The position numbers and the translations under genes are program-made. Of a stretch of 64,000 nt of DNA, positions 35,285 to 45,223 are shown piece after piece. The notes beneath the pieces are model-generated. The model did no database searches, was not told the origin of the DNA, and was given only the letters and a program-made list of their open reading frames with translations. Positions within the stretch are counted from its first letter, which is position 1; the number at the start of each line of letters is the position of its first letter. The stretch comes from Myxococcales bacterium (GTDB taxonomy: Bacteria > Myxococcota_A > Polyangia > Haliangiales > Haliangiaceae): positions 124,001-188,000 of the forward strand of contig JADJGV010000010.1 of the NCBI GenBank assembly GCA_016707895.1, in the 5' to 3' direction.

Positions 35285-37027
35285 TCACAGCCCGCACGCG
35301 CACCGCGACAGCCGGTTGACCGTGTTGGGGCCGTCGTTGGTCCAGTAGACGTGGGTCGCGTCGAGCGCGACGCCGAACGCGCCGCCTTGGTCGCTGGCCA
35401 GGGTCTGGAGCGCACCGCCCGCCTTCGCGCGACGCATCACCGTGTTGCGCGCGCCGTCGGTCCAGTACACGTGGGTGGCGTCGACGGTGAGCCCGTTGGC
35501 GTTGCCCTGGCCGGAGGCGACGACCTCGACCGGACCGCCGGCCTTGGCGCGGCGCATGACCTCCGCGGCGCCGGTCCAGTAGACGTGCGTCGCGTCGACC
35601 GTGACGTCGGTCGGGCTGCTCTGCGCCGAGGCGACGGGCTCGGTCGCCCCGCCGGCCTTGGGCGCGCGCCTCACCTGGCCGGCGTTGTTGGCCCAGTAGA
35701 CGTGGCTCTCGTCGACGGCGATGCCCCAGGGCGTGCCCTGACCCGTCGCGAGGGTCTCGACCGCGCCGCCGGCCTTGGCGCGGCGCATGACCAGGCCGCT
35801 GGCGCTGTTGGCCCAGTACACGTGCGTCGCGTCGACCGCGACCCCGAACGGGTCGCCCTGACCGGTCGCGAAGGTCTCGACCGCGCCGCCCGCCTTCGCC
35901 TTCCGCATGACCTCGCCGCCGGTGTTGGTCCAGTAGACGTGGGTCGCGTCGAGCGCGATGCCGTACGGGCGCATCTGGCCGGTGGCGACCTGCTCGGTCG
36001 CGCCACCCGCCTTGGCCCGCCGGAGCACCCGGCGCCCCGCGAAGCTGGTCCAGTAGACGTGCGTGTCGTCCACCGCGACGTAGGTGACGCCCGAGTTCGA
36101 GTCCCACGACTCGACCGCGCAGGCGTCGCAGGACCCGTCGAAGGTCGCGGTGACGTCGATCGCGGCGGCGAGCGTCACGGTGCAAGCGCCGGTGCCGCTG
36201 CAGCCGCCGCCGCTCCAGCCGGCGAAGGTCGCGGCGGCGGCCGGCGTCGCGGTCAGTCGCACGGTCGCGCCGATCACGTACCGCGCGCTGCAGGCGGCGC
36301 CGCAGTCGATGCCCGCCGGCGCCGAGGTCACGGTGCCGCGCCCGGCGCCGGCGCGGGTGACGGTGAGCAGCGCGCTCGAGACGCAGGCCTCGGCGGCGCA
36401 GACCTCGGCGGCGCCGCAGGCCTCCGTCGGGCCCCACTCGACGCACGCGTTGGCGTCGACGTTGGCGCAGGTGCGCTGGCCGCCAGCGCCGTCGCACGTC
36501 GTGGCGCCGGCGGTGCACTCGTCGGCGCAGGTCGTGCCGCAGGCGCCGTTCGAGCAGATCGGCGCGCTGGCCGGGCACGCGACCGCCGCGCTCCACGCCG
36601 GGCAGCCCTCGGCGTCGCGCGCGCAGGTCTCGACCGCGTCGCCCGCGCACCGCGCCGCCCCCAGCGCGCAGATCGGCGCGCACGACAGCGGCACCAGCGC
36701 GATCTGTGCGGTGACCTCGGCGTCGGCCTGCGGCGTGACCGTCACCGCGCCGGCGGCGACCACGGTGGCGCCGTGGCTGCCATCGAGCGCGAACGTCGTC
36801 ACGACCCCGGCCCAGTCGTCGGGCACGCGGATCCGCAGCTCGGACGCGAACGCGAGGTCCTGGGGCGCGGCGGCGCCGGCGGTCAGGGTCAGCCCGTCGA
36901 CGGCGAGCGCCGGGTCGACGTCGATGGTCAGCCGCACCACCGTCGGCGCCGGACCGCAGGCGGCCAGGGCGCCGAGGCACGCGAGCCTGGCGAACCCACC
37001 CGCGCGACGACGTCCAGGCCGGAGCAT
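35285..37027 (-). CDS. Lipoprotein with InlB-type repeat and C-terminal beta-propeller
   Basis: A 580-residue lipoprotein (Cys24 after LGALAAC). A beta-sandwich-like N-terminal part (about 30-120) leads to a Cys-rich segment (about 125-210). Next comes a Listeria/Bacteroides-type B-repeat (about 215-290, GRGTVTSAPAGIDCG... FAGWSGGGCSGTGACTV). From about 310 to the end, units with VDATHVYWT(N/G) followed by RRAKAGGAVE recur about every 40 residues, at least seven times, as in a YWTD-like propeller. It is probably a surface adhesin or binding protein. TAGCCT lies 6 bases before the ATG. It follows the DUF1592 gene after 100 bases on the same strand. Confidence 0.83.
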   Translation of the reverse strand: MLRPGRRRAGGFARLACLGALAACGPAPTVVRLTIDVDPALAVDGLTLTAGAAAPQDLAFASELRIRVPDDWAGVVTTFALDGSHGATVVAAGAVTVTPQADAEVTAQIALVPLSCAPICALGAARCAGDAVETCARDAEGCPAWSAAVACPASAPICSNGACGTTCADECTAGATTCDGAGGQRTCANVDANACVEWGPTEACGAAEVCAAEACVSSALLTVTRAGAGRGTVTSAPAGIDCGAACSARYVIGATVRLTATPAAAATFAGWSGGGCSGTGACTVTLAAAIDVTATFDGSCDACAVESWDSNSGVTYVAVDDTHVYWTSFAGRRVLRRAKAGGATEQVATGQMRPYGIALDATHVYWTNTGGEVMRKAKAGGAVETFATGQGDPFGVAVDATHVYWANSASGLVMRRAKAGGAVETLATGQGTPWGIAVDESHVYWANNAGQVRRAPKAGGATEPVASAQSSPTDVTVDATHVYWTGAAEVMRRAKAGGPVEVVASGQGNANGLTVDATHVYWTDGARNTVMRRAKAGGALQTLASDQGGAFGVALDATHVYWTNDGPNTVNRLSRCACGL

Positions 37028-37127
37028 GGTCGGAGGCTAGGGCGGCGACCGCCCCCGGGGCGATGACAGGCCGATTACATCCGGGGCTACAGGCTGCAGG
37101 CGCACGCCGCCGGCTGACGGTGTTGCG

Positions 37128-39454
<2,327 letters not shown>

Positions 39455-39458
<4 letters not shown>

Positions 39459-40768
39459 AGCCCCGCCAGCGGACCGGTGCCGGTCTGCGGGTTGCCGAAC
39501 GTGGTGGTGGACAGGCCCATCGCCTGACAGATCGACACCAAGAGCCGCGCGTGGCTAGCGCCGCCGGTGCGCAGGTAGCGGCCGGGCGTGAACACGCCGC
39601 CGCCAGTCAGCACGAACGGCACGTCGGTGCAGACGTGGGCGCGGCTGTCGCCCATCTCCTTGGCCCACACCACCAGCGTCGAGTCGAGCAGCGTGCCGCC
39701 GGCGGGGTCGGGGGTCGCCGCGAGCTTGTCGACGAGGTAGCCGAACTGCGCCGCGAACCAGCGCTCGGCGGCGACGAACGCCGCGACGCCGGCGGCGTTG
39801 CCGTCGTCCATGTGCGACAGCGCGTGGTGCGCGTCGGACACGCCGGCCCAGGTCAGCACGTGGGGCGACACGGTGTGGGCCCACTGCAGCGACGCGACGT
39901 TGGTCGCGCCGCACGCCAGCGACGCCACCAACAGGTCCATCTGCGCCTTGCCGATCACCGGGAAGCTGGCGTTGTCGTGGATCGGCACGTCGGGGACGGT
40001 CATGCCGCCGCTGCAGGTGCCGCCGCCCAGCCCGCGCTCGAGCTCGCGCAAGGACGTCAGGTGTTGATCCAGCTTGTGCGCCTCCTCGGCGCCGAGCCGG
40101 GTGCGCAGGTCGCCGAGGTCGCCCTTGAGCGCGTCGAGCACGCTCTGCCGCCGGGCCAGCGTGGCGTCGGCGCCGCCCGGCGCGGCGTCGCCGTAGAGCC
40201 GCGCGTAGACGCTCTTCGGGCTGTCGTCGGGCGGGGCGTACTGGCCGGGGCCGCTGTAGCTCATCCGGGTCTGCACGCTGCCGCCCCACGCCGAGGTCTC
40301 GACGCCGAGCTCGAGCGAACGCAGCCGGGTCGCGCCGCCGATCGCCGCCGCCACGTATTGATCGACCGACATGCCGCGCGACTCGCTGCCGGCGTCGCCC
40401 GAGCCGGTGAGCATCGCCGCCATGCCGCCCTCGTGGTTGGTCGCGCCGACGAACTGCAGGCCGTCGATCACGATCAGCCGCTCGCGCTGTGCCGCCAGCG
40501 GCTCGAGGATGCTGCCGGCCGGGAAGCTGTACGCCGCGCCGCTGCCGGTCGGGCGCCAGCGCGCCGGGATCGTCCCGTTGGGCGTGAACACGACGACCAG
40601 CCGCTTGGCGGTCGCGCCGGCGGCGGCGCGCGCCCGGGGCACGTCGGTCAGCATGCGCACGAACGGCGCGGCGACCGCGGTGAGGCCGAGGCCGGCCATG
40701 AAACCGCGTCGCGACACGGTGCGACGCGGCGGCGAAGGAGGCGGTGCAGCAGGCGGTGGTGAGGTCAT
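39455..40768 (-). CDS. DUF1552 family exported protein (Tat signal)
   Basis: A 437-residue DUF1552 protein. A twin-arginine signal (TVSRRGFMAGLGLTAVAAPF) exports it folded. The family signature is clear: KRLVVVFTPNGTIPARWRPTG, LIVIDGL, NHEGGMAAMLTG, SVDQYVA, ASLQWAHT, SHMDDGN and LVVWAKEMGDSRAH. DUF1552 genes are nearly always paired with DUF1592 genes, as here, in Planctomycetes and Myxococcota, and their biochemical role is unknown. GGAG lies 5-6 bases before ATG 40768. The stop overlaps the start of the DUF1592 gene by 4 bases. Confidence 0.88.
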
Positions 40769-40934
40769 GCGGGGCTCCACCGACGACAGAGGCGCGCCGC
40801 GCGCGATCGGGTCACGCGCGATCGCATTTTGTCGACGGAGATTCCATGGTTGCGTGGGTGGGGCTGTCCCCCTCGGTCGCGGTGTAGGCGCGCTGACACG
40901 CGTTGCAGACGGCCGCGATCGCGCGCGGCGCGAG

Positions 40935-40940
40935 TACAGT
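40935..40940 (+). promoter_or_regulatory. -10 element TACAGT before cassette 2
   Basis: TACAGT ends 6 bases before the GTG at 40947, with no Shine-Dalgarno sequence. It fits the leaderless pattern. The rest of the 178-base gap (40769-40946) shows an AT-richer patch at 40825-40850 that belongs to the divergent DUF1552 promoter side. Confidence 0.45.
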
Positions 40941-40946
40941 AGGCGC

Positions 40947-41990
40947 GTGCTCGCGCGCGCCCTCGCCTGCCTCGCGCTGTCGCTCGCGCTCGCTGGCGTC
41001 GCCGCGGCCGCGCCGCTGCGCGTGGTGGTGCTGGCCGGGCGCGACGACGACGCGGTGATCGCGCGGGTCGAAGGCCAGGTGGCGGATCTATCGGTGACGC
41101 TGACCCGCGGCCCGGCGCCCGCGGCGGCGCACGATCTGGCGCGCCAGCTGGCGGCGGCCGGCGCGATCGCGCGCACCACCGACGCCGACGCGGTCGTGTG
41201 GTTCGTCGCCGACGGCGACGGCTGGATCGTCAACGTCGCCGATCCCGCCGCCGGCCGCGTGCTGGTGCGGCGCATCGACGGCGGCGCCGGCGCGATGGAT
41301 CGCTCGGCGGCGCTCGAGGCCGCGGCGCTGGTCGTGCGCACCGCGCTGCGCGGCCTGGCCGCGGGCGGCGAGATCGGCGTGGTCGCCGAGCCGCCGCCGC
41401 CGAGCCCGACCCCGCCGCCGCCACCACCGGCGCCGCCGCGCGCCACGCCGCCCGCGGCGCCGCGCATCGCTCCGCTGGCCGAGGTCGGGTGGATCGCCGC
41501 GCTCGACGGCGACGCCGCCGCCGGTCACCACGGCCTGGCCGCCGCGCTGGGCGTGCGCCGCGGGCGCTGGCAGCTGGCCGCCACCGTCGCCCACTTCCCG
41601 GCGACCGCGCGCACCTCGGCGCTCGCGACCATCGCGGTCGATCGGCAGGCGCTCGGCCTCGCCGGCGCGCGCGCGCTGCTCGCGCGCCCCGCGTGGCGGC
41701 TGCACCTCGGGCTCGCGCTCGCGGCGACCCGGTTCGGGCGCGCCACCACGGCGACCAGCGGCGCGCTCATGGCCACCGCCGATCGCGCGACGTGGAGCGC
41801 GACCGTCACGCCGACCGTGCGGATCGATCGGCGGCTCGGGCGCGCGGCGTGGCTCGCGCTCGACGTCGGCGCCACCGCGCTGGCCACGGTGCCGGCGTTC
41901 GAGGTGCGCGGACCGGCCGGCGCCGCCGAGGTCGGCCGGCTGTGGGCGGTCGAGCCGACGGTCGCGCTGTCGATCGCGGTGACGCCATGA
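40947..41990 (+). CDS. Exported protein with Pro-rich linker (cassette 2)
   Basis: A 347-residue protein starting at GTG 40947. A signal peptide (LACLALSLALAGVAAAA) is followed by an N-terminal domain (about 20-150) ending GRVLVRRIDGG... ALVVRTALRGLAAG, a Pro-rich linker (about 150-175) and a C-terminal half of predicted beta-strands (about 180-347) that could sit in the outer membrane. The same three-part layout, with a related pre-linker stretch, occurs at 31751-32677 in cassette 1. No family assigned. A 73-103 base gap leads to the sigma gene. Confidence 0.7.
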   Translation: MLARALACLALSLALAGVAAAAPLRVVVLAGRDDDAVIARVEGQVADLSVTLTRGPAPAAAHDLARQLAAAGAIARTTDADAVVWFVADGDGWIVNVADPAAGRVLVRRIDGGAGAMDRSAALEAAALVVRTALRGLAAGGEIGVVAEPPPPSPTPPPPPPAPPRATPPAAPRIAPLAEVGWIAALDGDAAAGHHGLAAALGVRRGRWQLAATVAHFPATARTSALATIAVDRQALGLAGARALLARPAWRLHLGLALAATRFGRATTATSGALMATADRATWSATVTPTVRIDRRLGRAAWLALDVGATALATVPAFEVRGPAGAAEVGRLWAVEPTVALSIAVTP

Positions 41991-41995
41991 TCTCG

Positions 41996-42015
41996 CGAAG
42001 TTGCACCGAAGTTGC
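41996..42015 (+). promoter_or_regulatory. Direct repeat CGAAGTTGC upstream of sigma gene 2
   Basis: CGAAGTTGC at 41996-42004 and 42007-42015, an 11-base (one helical turn) period, in the gap before the sigma gene. It could be a regulator binding site or part of an ECF -35 region. It differs from the cassette 1 element. Confidence 0.35.
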
Positions 42016-42063
42016 GGCCGCCTTGACCCGATCGCCCCCGGGCCCGCCTCGATCCCCCATGAG

Positions 42064-42642
42064 ATGCGCGCCACCTCCGTCCCCGGGTCGCCGATGAGCG
42101 CGGTCGACGCGCGCGTCGCCGCCGCGGCAGCCGGCGATCGGCGGGCCCTCGAGTCGCTGGTGACCGAGCTGTTGCCGCGCATCCGCAACCTGGTCCGCTA
42201 CCTGGTGCGCGGCGACGGCGACGCCGACGACCTGGCGCAGGAGGCGATGGTGGCGATCGTGCGCGGGCTGCCGAGCCACCGCGGCGAGGGCACCTTCACC
42301 GCGTGGGCCGATCGCGTCGCGGTGCGCGCCACCTTCGCCGGCTTGCGCAAGGCGCGCCGCGCCCGCGCGCAGGTCGACGACGGCGCCGATCTCACCAGCG
42401 TCCCGCACCCCGACGGGCCGCCCGACGTCTACGCGCAGCGCCGCGCCGCGGTGCGCCTGCTCGACGGCGTGCCCGACGATCAGCGCCACGTGCTGGTGCT
42501 GCACCACGTGCTCGGGTTGTCGGTGCCCGAGATCGCCGAGGAGCTGGCGATCCCCTTCGAGACCGCGCGCAGCCGCCTGCGCCTCGGCATGACCCGGCTG
42601 CGCGCGCTGCACGACGCGCCGCCGGTGGGAGGCCGCCCATGA
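42064..42642 (+). CDS. ECF-type RNA polymerase sigma factor (cassette 2)
   Basis: A 192-residue ECF sigma factor if started at ATG 42064; ATG 42094 (MSAVDARV, 182 residues) is equally possible. Region 2: DRRALESLVTELLPRIRNLVRYLVRGDGDADDLAQEAMVAIVRGL with the WADRVAVRATFAGLRKARR helix. Region 4: VPDDQRHVLVLHHVLGLSVPEIAEELAIPFETARSRLRLGMTRLRAL. The downstream gene overlaps by 4 bases and encodes a one-helix membrane protein with TPRs, the probable regulator. Upstream is an 11-base-period direct repeat. Confidence 0.88.
   Translation: MRATSVPGSPMSAVDARVAAAAAGDRRALESLVTELLPRIRNLVRYLVRGDGDADDLAQEAMVAIVRGLPSHRGEGTFTAWADRVAVRATFAGLRKARRARAQVDDGADLTSVPHPDGPPDVYAQRRAAVRLLDGVPDDQRHVLVLHHVLGLSVPEIAEELAIPFETARSRLRLGMTRLRALHDAPPVGGRP
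42627..42632 (+). promoter_or_regulatory. Shine-Dalgarno sequence GGGAGG
   Basis: GGGAGG lies 6 bases before ATG 42639, inside the sigma gene, and fixes the start of the overlapping membrane TPR gene. Confidence 0.6.
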
Positions 42643-43511
42643 GCCGCCGCTTCGAGACTGATGACGCGACGCTGGTGCGCGAGCCCGGCGTCGACGCGCT
42701 GGCCGGCGTGATGCCCAAGCTCGATGACGAGCCCGGCCCGGCCCGGCGGCTGTCGACCGCGCGCGCGTCGCGCATGGTCGCCGACATCCTCGCCGCCGCG
42801 GCGACGCCGACGCTCGAGTCGTCGGAGGCGCCATCGTCGACGACCGCCAGCGCGCCAGCGCCGCGCAAGCGCTGGGTGCCGCTCTTGGCGGCCGCGCTGA
42901 TCGCCGCGGCGGTGGTCGGCGCCGGCGCCGCGGTGATCACCACCCGGCTCATGTCCAGCACGCCGGCGTCGCAGGCAGCGCCGCCCGCGCCGACGCCTCC
43001 GCCCGCGCCGACGCCTCCGCCCGCGGTGACGCCGGTCGACGTCGCGCCGCTCGACGTCGCGCCGGTCGATGTCGCGACGCCGACACCGACGCCCACCCGC
43101 CCGCGGCCAGCCGCCACCGACGACGCGCCCGCCGCCGATCTGCTCGCCCGCGCCAACCAGGCGCGCAAGGATCGCGCGTGGCGCGACGCCGACGCGCTGT
43201 ACCGCCGGGTGGCCGCGCGCTTCGCCGGCACCGACGCGGCGGTGGTCGCGCAGCTCGCGTCGGCGACGCTGCACCTCGAGCACCTCGGCGACGCCCGCGG
43301 CGCGCTGGCGACCTACCGCCGCGCGCTGGCCGCCCGCCCCGGCGGCGAGCTCGGCGAGGAGGCGCGCTGGGGCGTCGCCGAGGCCACCCGCGCGCTCGGC
43401 GATCGGGCCGGCGAGGCCGCCGCGCTCGCCGCGTTCCTCGACGCGCACCCCGGCTCGGCGCTGGCGCCCGCCGCGCAGCGCCGCCTGGCCGCGCTATCGT
43501 CGGCGCCATGA
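42639..43511 (+). CDS. Single-pass membrane protein with Pro-rich spacer and TPR domain, probable sigma regulator
   Basis: A 290-residue protein. The cytoplasmic part (1-78) is followed by one transmembrane helix (about 79-105, WVPLLAAALIAAAVVGAGAAV), a spacer of PPPAPTPP and VDVAPLDVA repeats (about 108-165) and a TPR-like domain (about 168-290, RANQARKDRAWRDADALYRRVAARF, LGDARGALATYRRALAARPGGELGEEARWGVAEA). It parallels the FecR-TPR protein of cassette 1 but lacks the FecR domain. The cytoplasmic segment is the likely sigma-binding part. It overlaps the sigma gene (4 bases) and the next gene (4 bases). Confidence 0.8.
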   Translation: MSRRFETDDATLVREPGVDALAGVMPKLDDEPGPARRLSTARASRMVADILAAAATPTLESSEAPSSTTASAPAPRKRWVPLLAAALIAAAVVGAGAAVITTRLMSSTPASQAAPPAPTPPPAPTPPPAVTPVDVAPLDVAPVDVATPTPTPTRPRPAATDDAPAADLLARANQARKDRAWRDADALYRRVAARFAGTDAAVVAQLASATLHLEHLGDARGALATYRRALAARPGGELGEEARWGVAEATRALGDRAGEAAALAAFLDAHPGSALAPAAQRRLAALSSAP

Positions 43512-44668
43512 TCGCCCGAGCCTCGGCGCTGGCGCTGGCGCTGCTGCTCGCCAGCGGCGGCGGCGCCACCGGCTGCGTCGCCCACGACACCGTGGCCACC
43601 GGCGACGGCGACGATCGCGACGCCTACTGCCTGGGCAGCGGCCCGCCGGTGCTGGTCGACGACACCTGCACCGGCGACGTCGCCGAGGCGGTGTTCCGCG
43701 CCGCGGTGTGCGCGTGCGGCGATCTCGGGCTGGCCGCCGCGGTCACGCTCGACGGCTTCGACTCGCGCACCGGCCCGTGGGCCCCGGGCGGCGCCGGCGG
43801 CGACCTGGCGTCGAACCGCGGCGTCGACACCAACGCGGCGCTGACCGTCGGCGGCAACGTCACCGCCACCAGCCTGGCCGCCGGGCCGCGCGCCGACGTC
43901 GCGGGCGACCTGGCGCTGGCCGGCGCGCTGGGGCGCGGCTCGTCGACGATCACCGTCGGCGGCAGCGCGCGGGTCGGCGGCGACGTCGCGGTCGCCGCGC
44001 TCGACGTGCGCGGCACGCTCACCACCAGCGCCGCCAGCACCGTCACCGGCGCGATCACCGCCGGCACCCGCGCCACCGGCCCGGTCGCGGTGCCGCCGCC
44101 GTGCCCGTGCGACCCGGCCAGCGCGCTCGACGTCGCCGCGGTGATCGCGCTGCACGCCACCGCCAACCACGACGCGGCGATCGGCCTCGCGCCCGACGAC
44201 CTCGCCGCCGCCAGCGGCGATCAGGCGCTGACCTTGCCGTGCGGCCGCTACTACCTCGGCGAGGTGCAGATCGGCGGCGGGGGCCTGCGCATCCGCGCCG
44301 AGGGCCGGGTGGCGCTGTTCATCGCCGGCAACGTCACGATCGACGGCGATCTCACCGTCGAGGTCGCGCCCGGCGCCGAGCTCGACCTGTTCGTCGGCGG
44401 CGCGCTCAACCTGCCGGGGCTGGTCACGCTGGGCGATCCGGCCCGCCCGCGCGCGCTGCGGATCTACGTCGCCAGCGCCGGCACGCTGGCGCTGTCGGGC
44501 GGCTCGACGATCGCCGGCAACCTGTACGCGCCCGCCGCCGACCTGGCGTCGTCGGCCGCCGTCGAGATCTTCGGCGCGGTGCTGGTGAACCACTGGAACC
44601 TCAGCGCGCCAGCGGCGGTGCACTACGATCGCGCGATCACGACGGCGGGTGACGCCTGCGAGCCGTAG
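43508..44668 (+). CDS. Lipoprotein with polymer-forming (DUF7305/bactofilin-like) repeats
   Basis: A 386-residue lipoprotein (Cys23 in GGGATGCVAHD). After a short Cys-containing segment (to about 75) the chain is made of short beta-strand repeats such as ALTVGGNVTATSLAAG, ITVGGSARVGGDVAVAALDVRG and RVALFIAGNVTIDGDLTVEVAPGAELDLFVGGALNL. It ends with GGSTIAGNLYAPAADLASSAAVEIFGAVLVNHWNLSAPAAVHYD. This right-handed beta-helix pattern matches the DUF7305 adhesin-type domain. It is the last gene of cassette 2. TATCGT ends 7 bases before its ATG, so it may also be made alone. Confidence 0.8.
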   Translation: MIARASALALALLLASGGGATGCVAHDTVATGDGDDRDAYCLGSGPPVLVDDTCTGDVAEAVFRAAVCACGDLGLAAAVTLDGFDSRTGPWAPGGAGGDLASNRGVDTNAALTVGGNVTATSLAAGPRADVAGDLALAGALGRGSSTITVGGSARVGGDVAVAALDVRGTLTTSAASTVTGAITAGTRATGPVAVPPPCPCDPASALDVAAVIALHATANHDAAIGLAPDDLAAASGDQALTLPCGRYYLGEVQIGGGGLRIRAEGRVALFIAGNVTIDGDLTVEVAPGAELDLFVGGALNLPGLVTLGDPARPRALRIYVASAGTLALSGGSTIAGNLYAPAADLASSAAVEIFGAVLVNHWNLSAPAAVHYDRAITTAGDACEP

Positions 44669-44744
44669 CGACGCGAGGTGGCGCGGGACCGTCGCGCGCC
44701 GATGGTGTCGGGGCCCCTCGCTGTCGCCGGTGGTCGACGGGTCG

Positions 44745-45164
44745 TCAGCGCACGAGGCCGCACCCGGTCACGCGGTCGCCGACGCTGGATCGGTAGTAGT
44801 TGTCGCTGCCGTAGCCGCACTCGGGCTCGGTCAGGTAGCAGTGGGACTCGGCCGGGATCGGCGTCCCCGCGGCGCTCTGCACAGCCTCGAGCACAAAGCA
44901 GTACGCCTCGTCATGGTGGAGGCACTCGGTGGTCGCAGCCCCCTGGGTGCGGGTGAGATCGTGCCGGAACGCGACGCACTCGGCTTCGCTGCGGTGACAG
45001 AACGACTCGGTCCCGCCGACCTGTTGCGTGCACGAGAAGCCGGCGCCCGGACTCACCTGAGAGGGATCGAGCGGAGGCCGTGCACGCTTGGGAGGAAAGC
45101 AGGACGCCAGGACGGCGAGGAGCAACGCGATGGGTAGACGAGCGGCGTGGACAGGAATACGCAT
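44745..45164 (-). CDS. Small Cys-containing lipoprotein
   Basis: A 139-residue lipoprotein (MRIPVHAARLPIALLLAVLASC, Cys22). The mature part has nine or so Cys (FSCTQQVGG, ESFCHRSEAECVAF, TTECLHHDEAYCFV, SHCYLTEPECGYG, VTGCGLV), suggesting four disulfides. I recognise no family. It lies 60 bases behind the kinase gene on the same strand, so it may be the third gene of the sigma/kinase unit. No gene lies in the 76 bases between it and the convergent polymer-forming lipoprotein. Confidence 0.72.
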   Translation of the reverse strand: MRIPVHAARLPIALLLAVLASCFPPKRARPPLDPSQVSPGAGFSCTQQVGGTESFCHRSEAECVAFRHDLTRTQGAATTECLHHDEAYCFVLEAVQSAAGTPIPAESHCYLTEPECGYGSDNYYRSSVGDRVTGCGLVR

Positions 45165-45223
45165 GCGGGTCCGGACACGGGGGTCGGGCGCATGTCGCGG
45201 CTGCCGGTGCGATTTCGTGCCGG

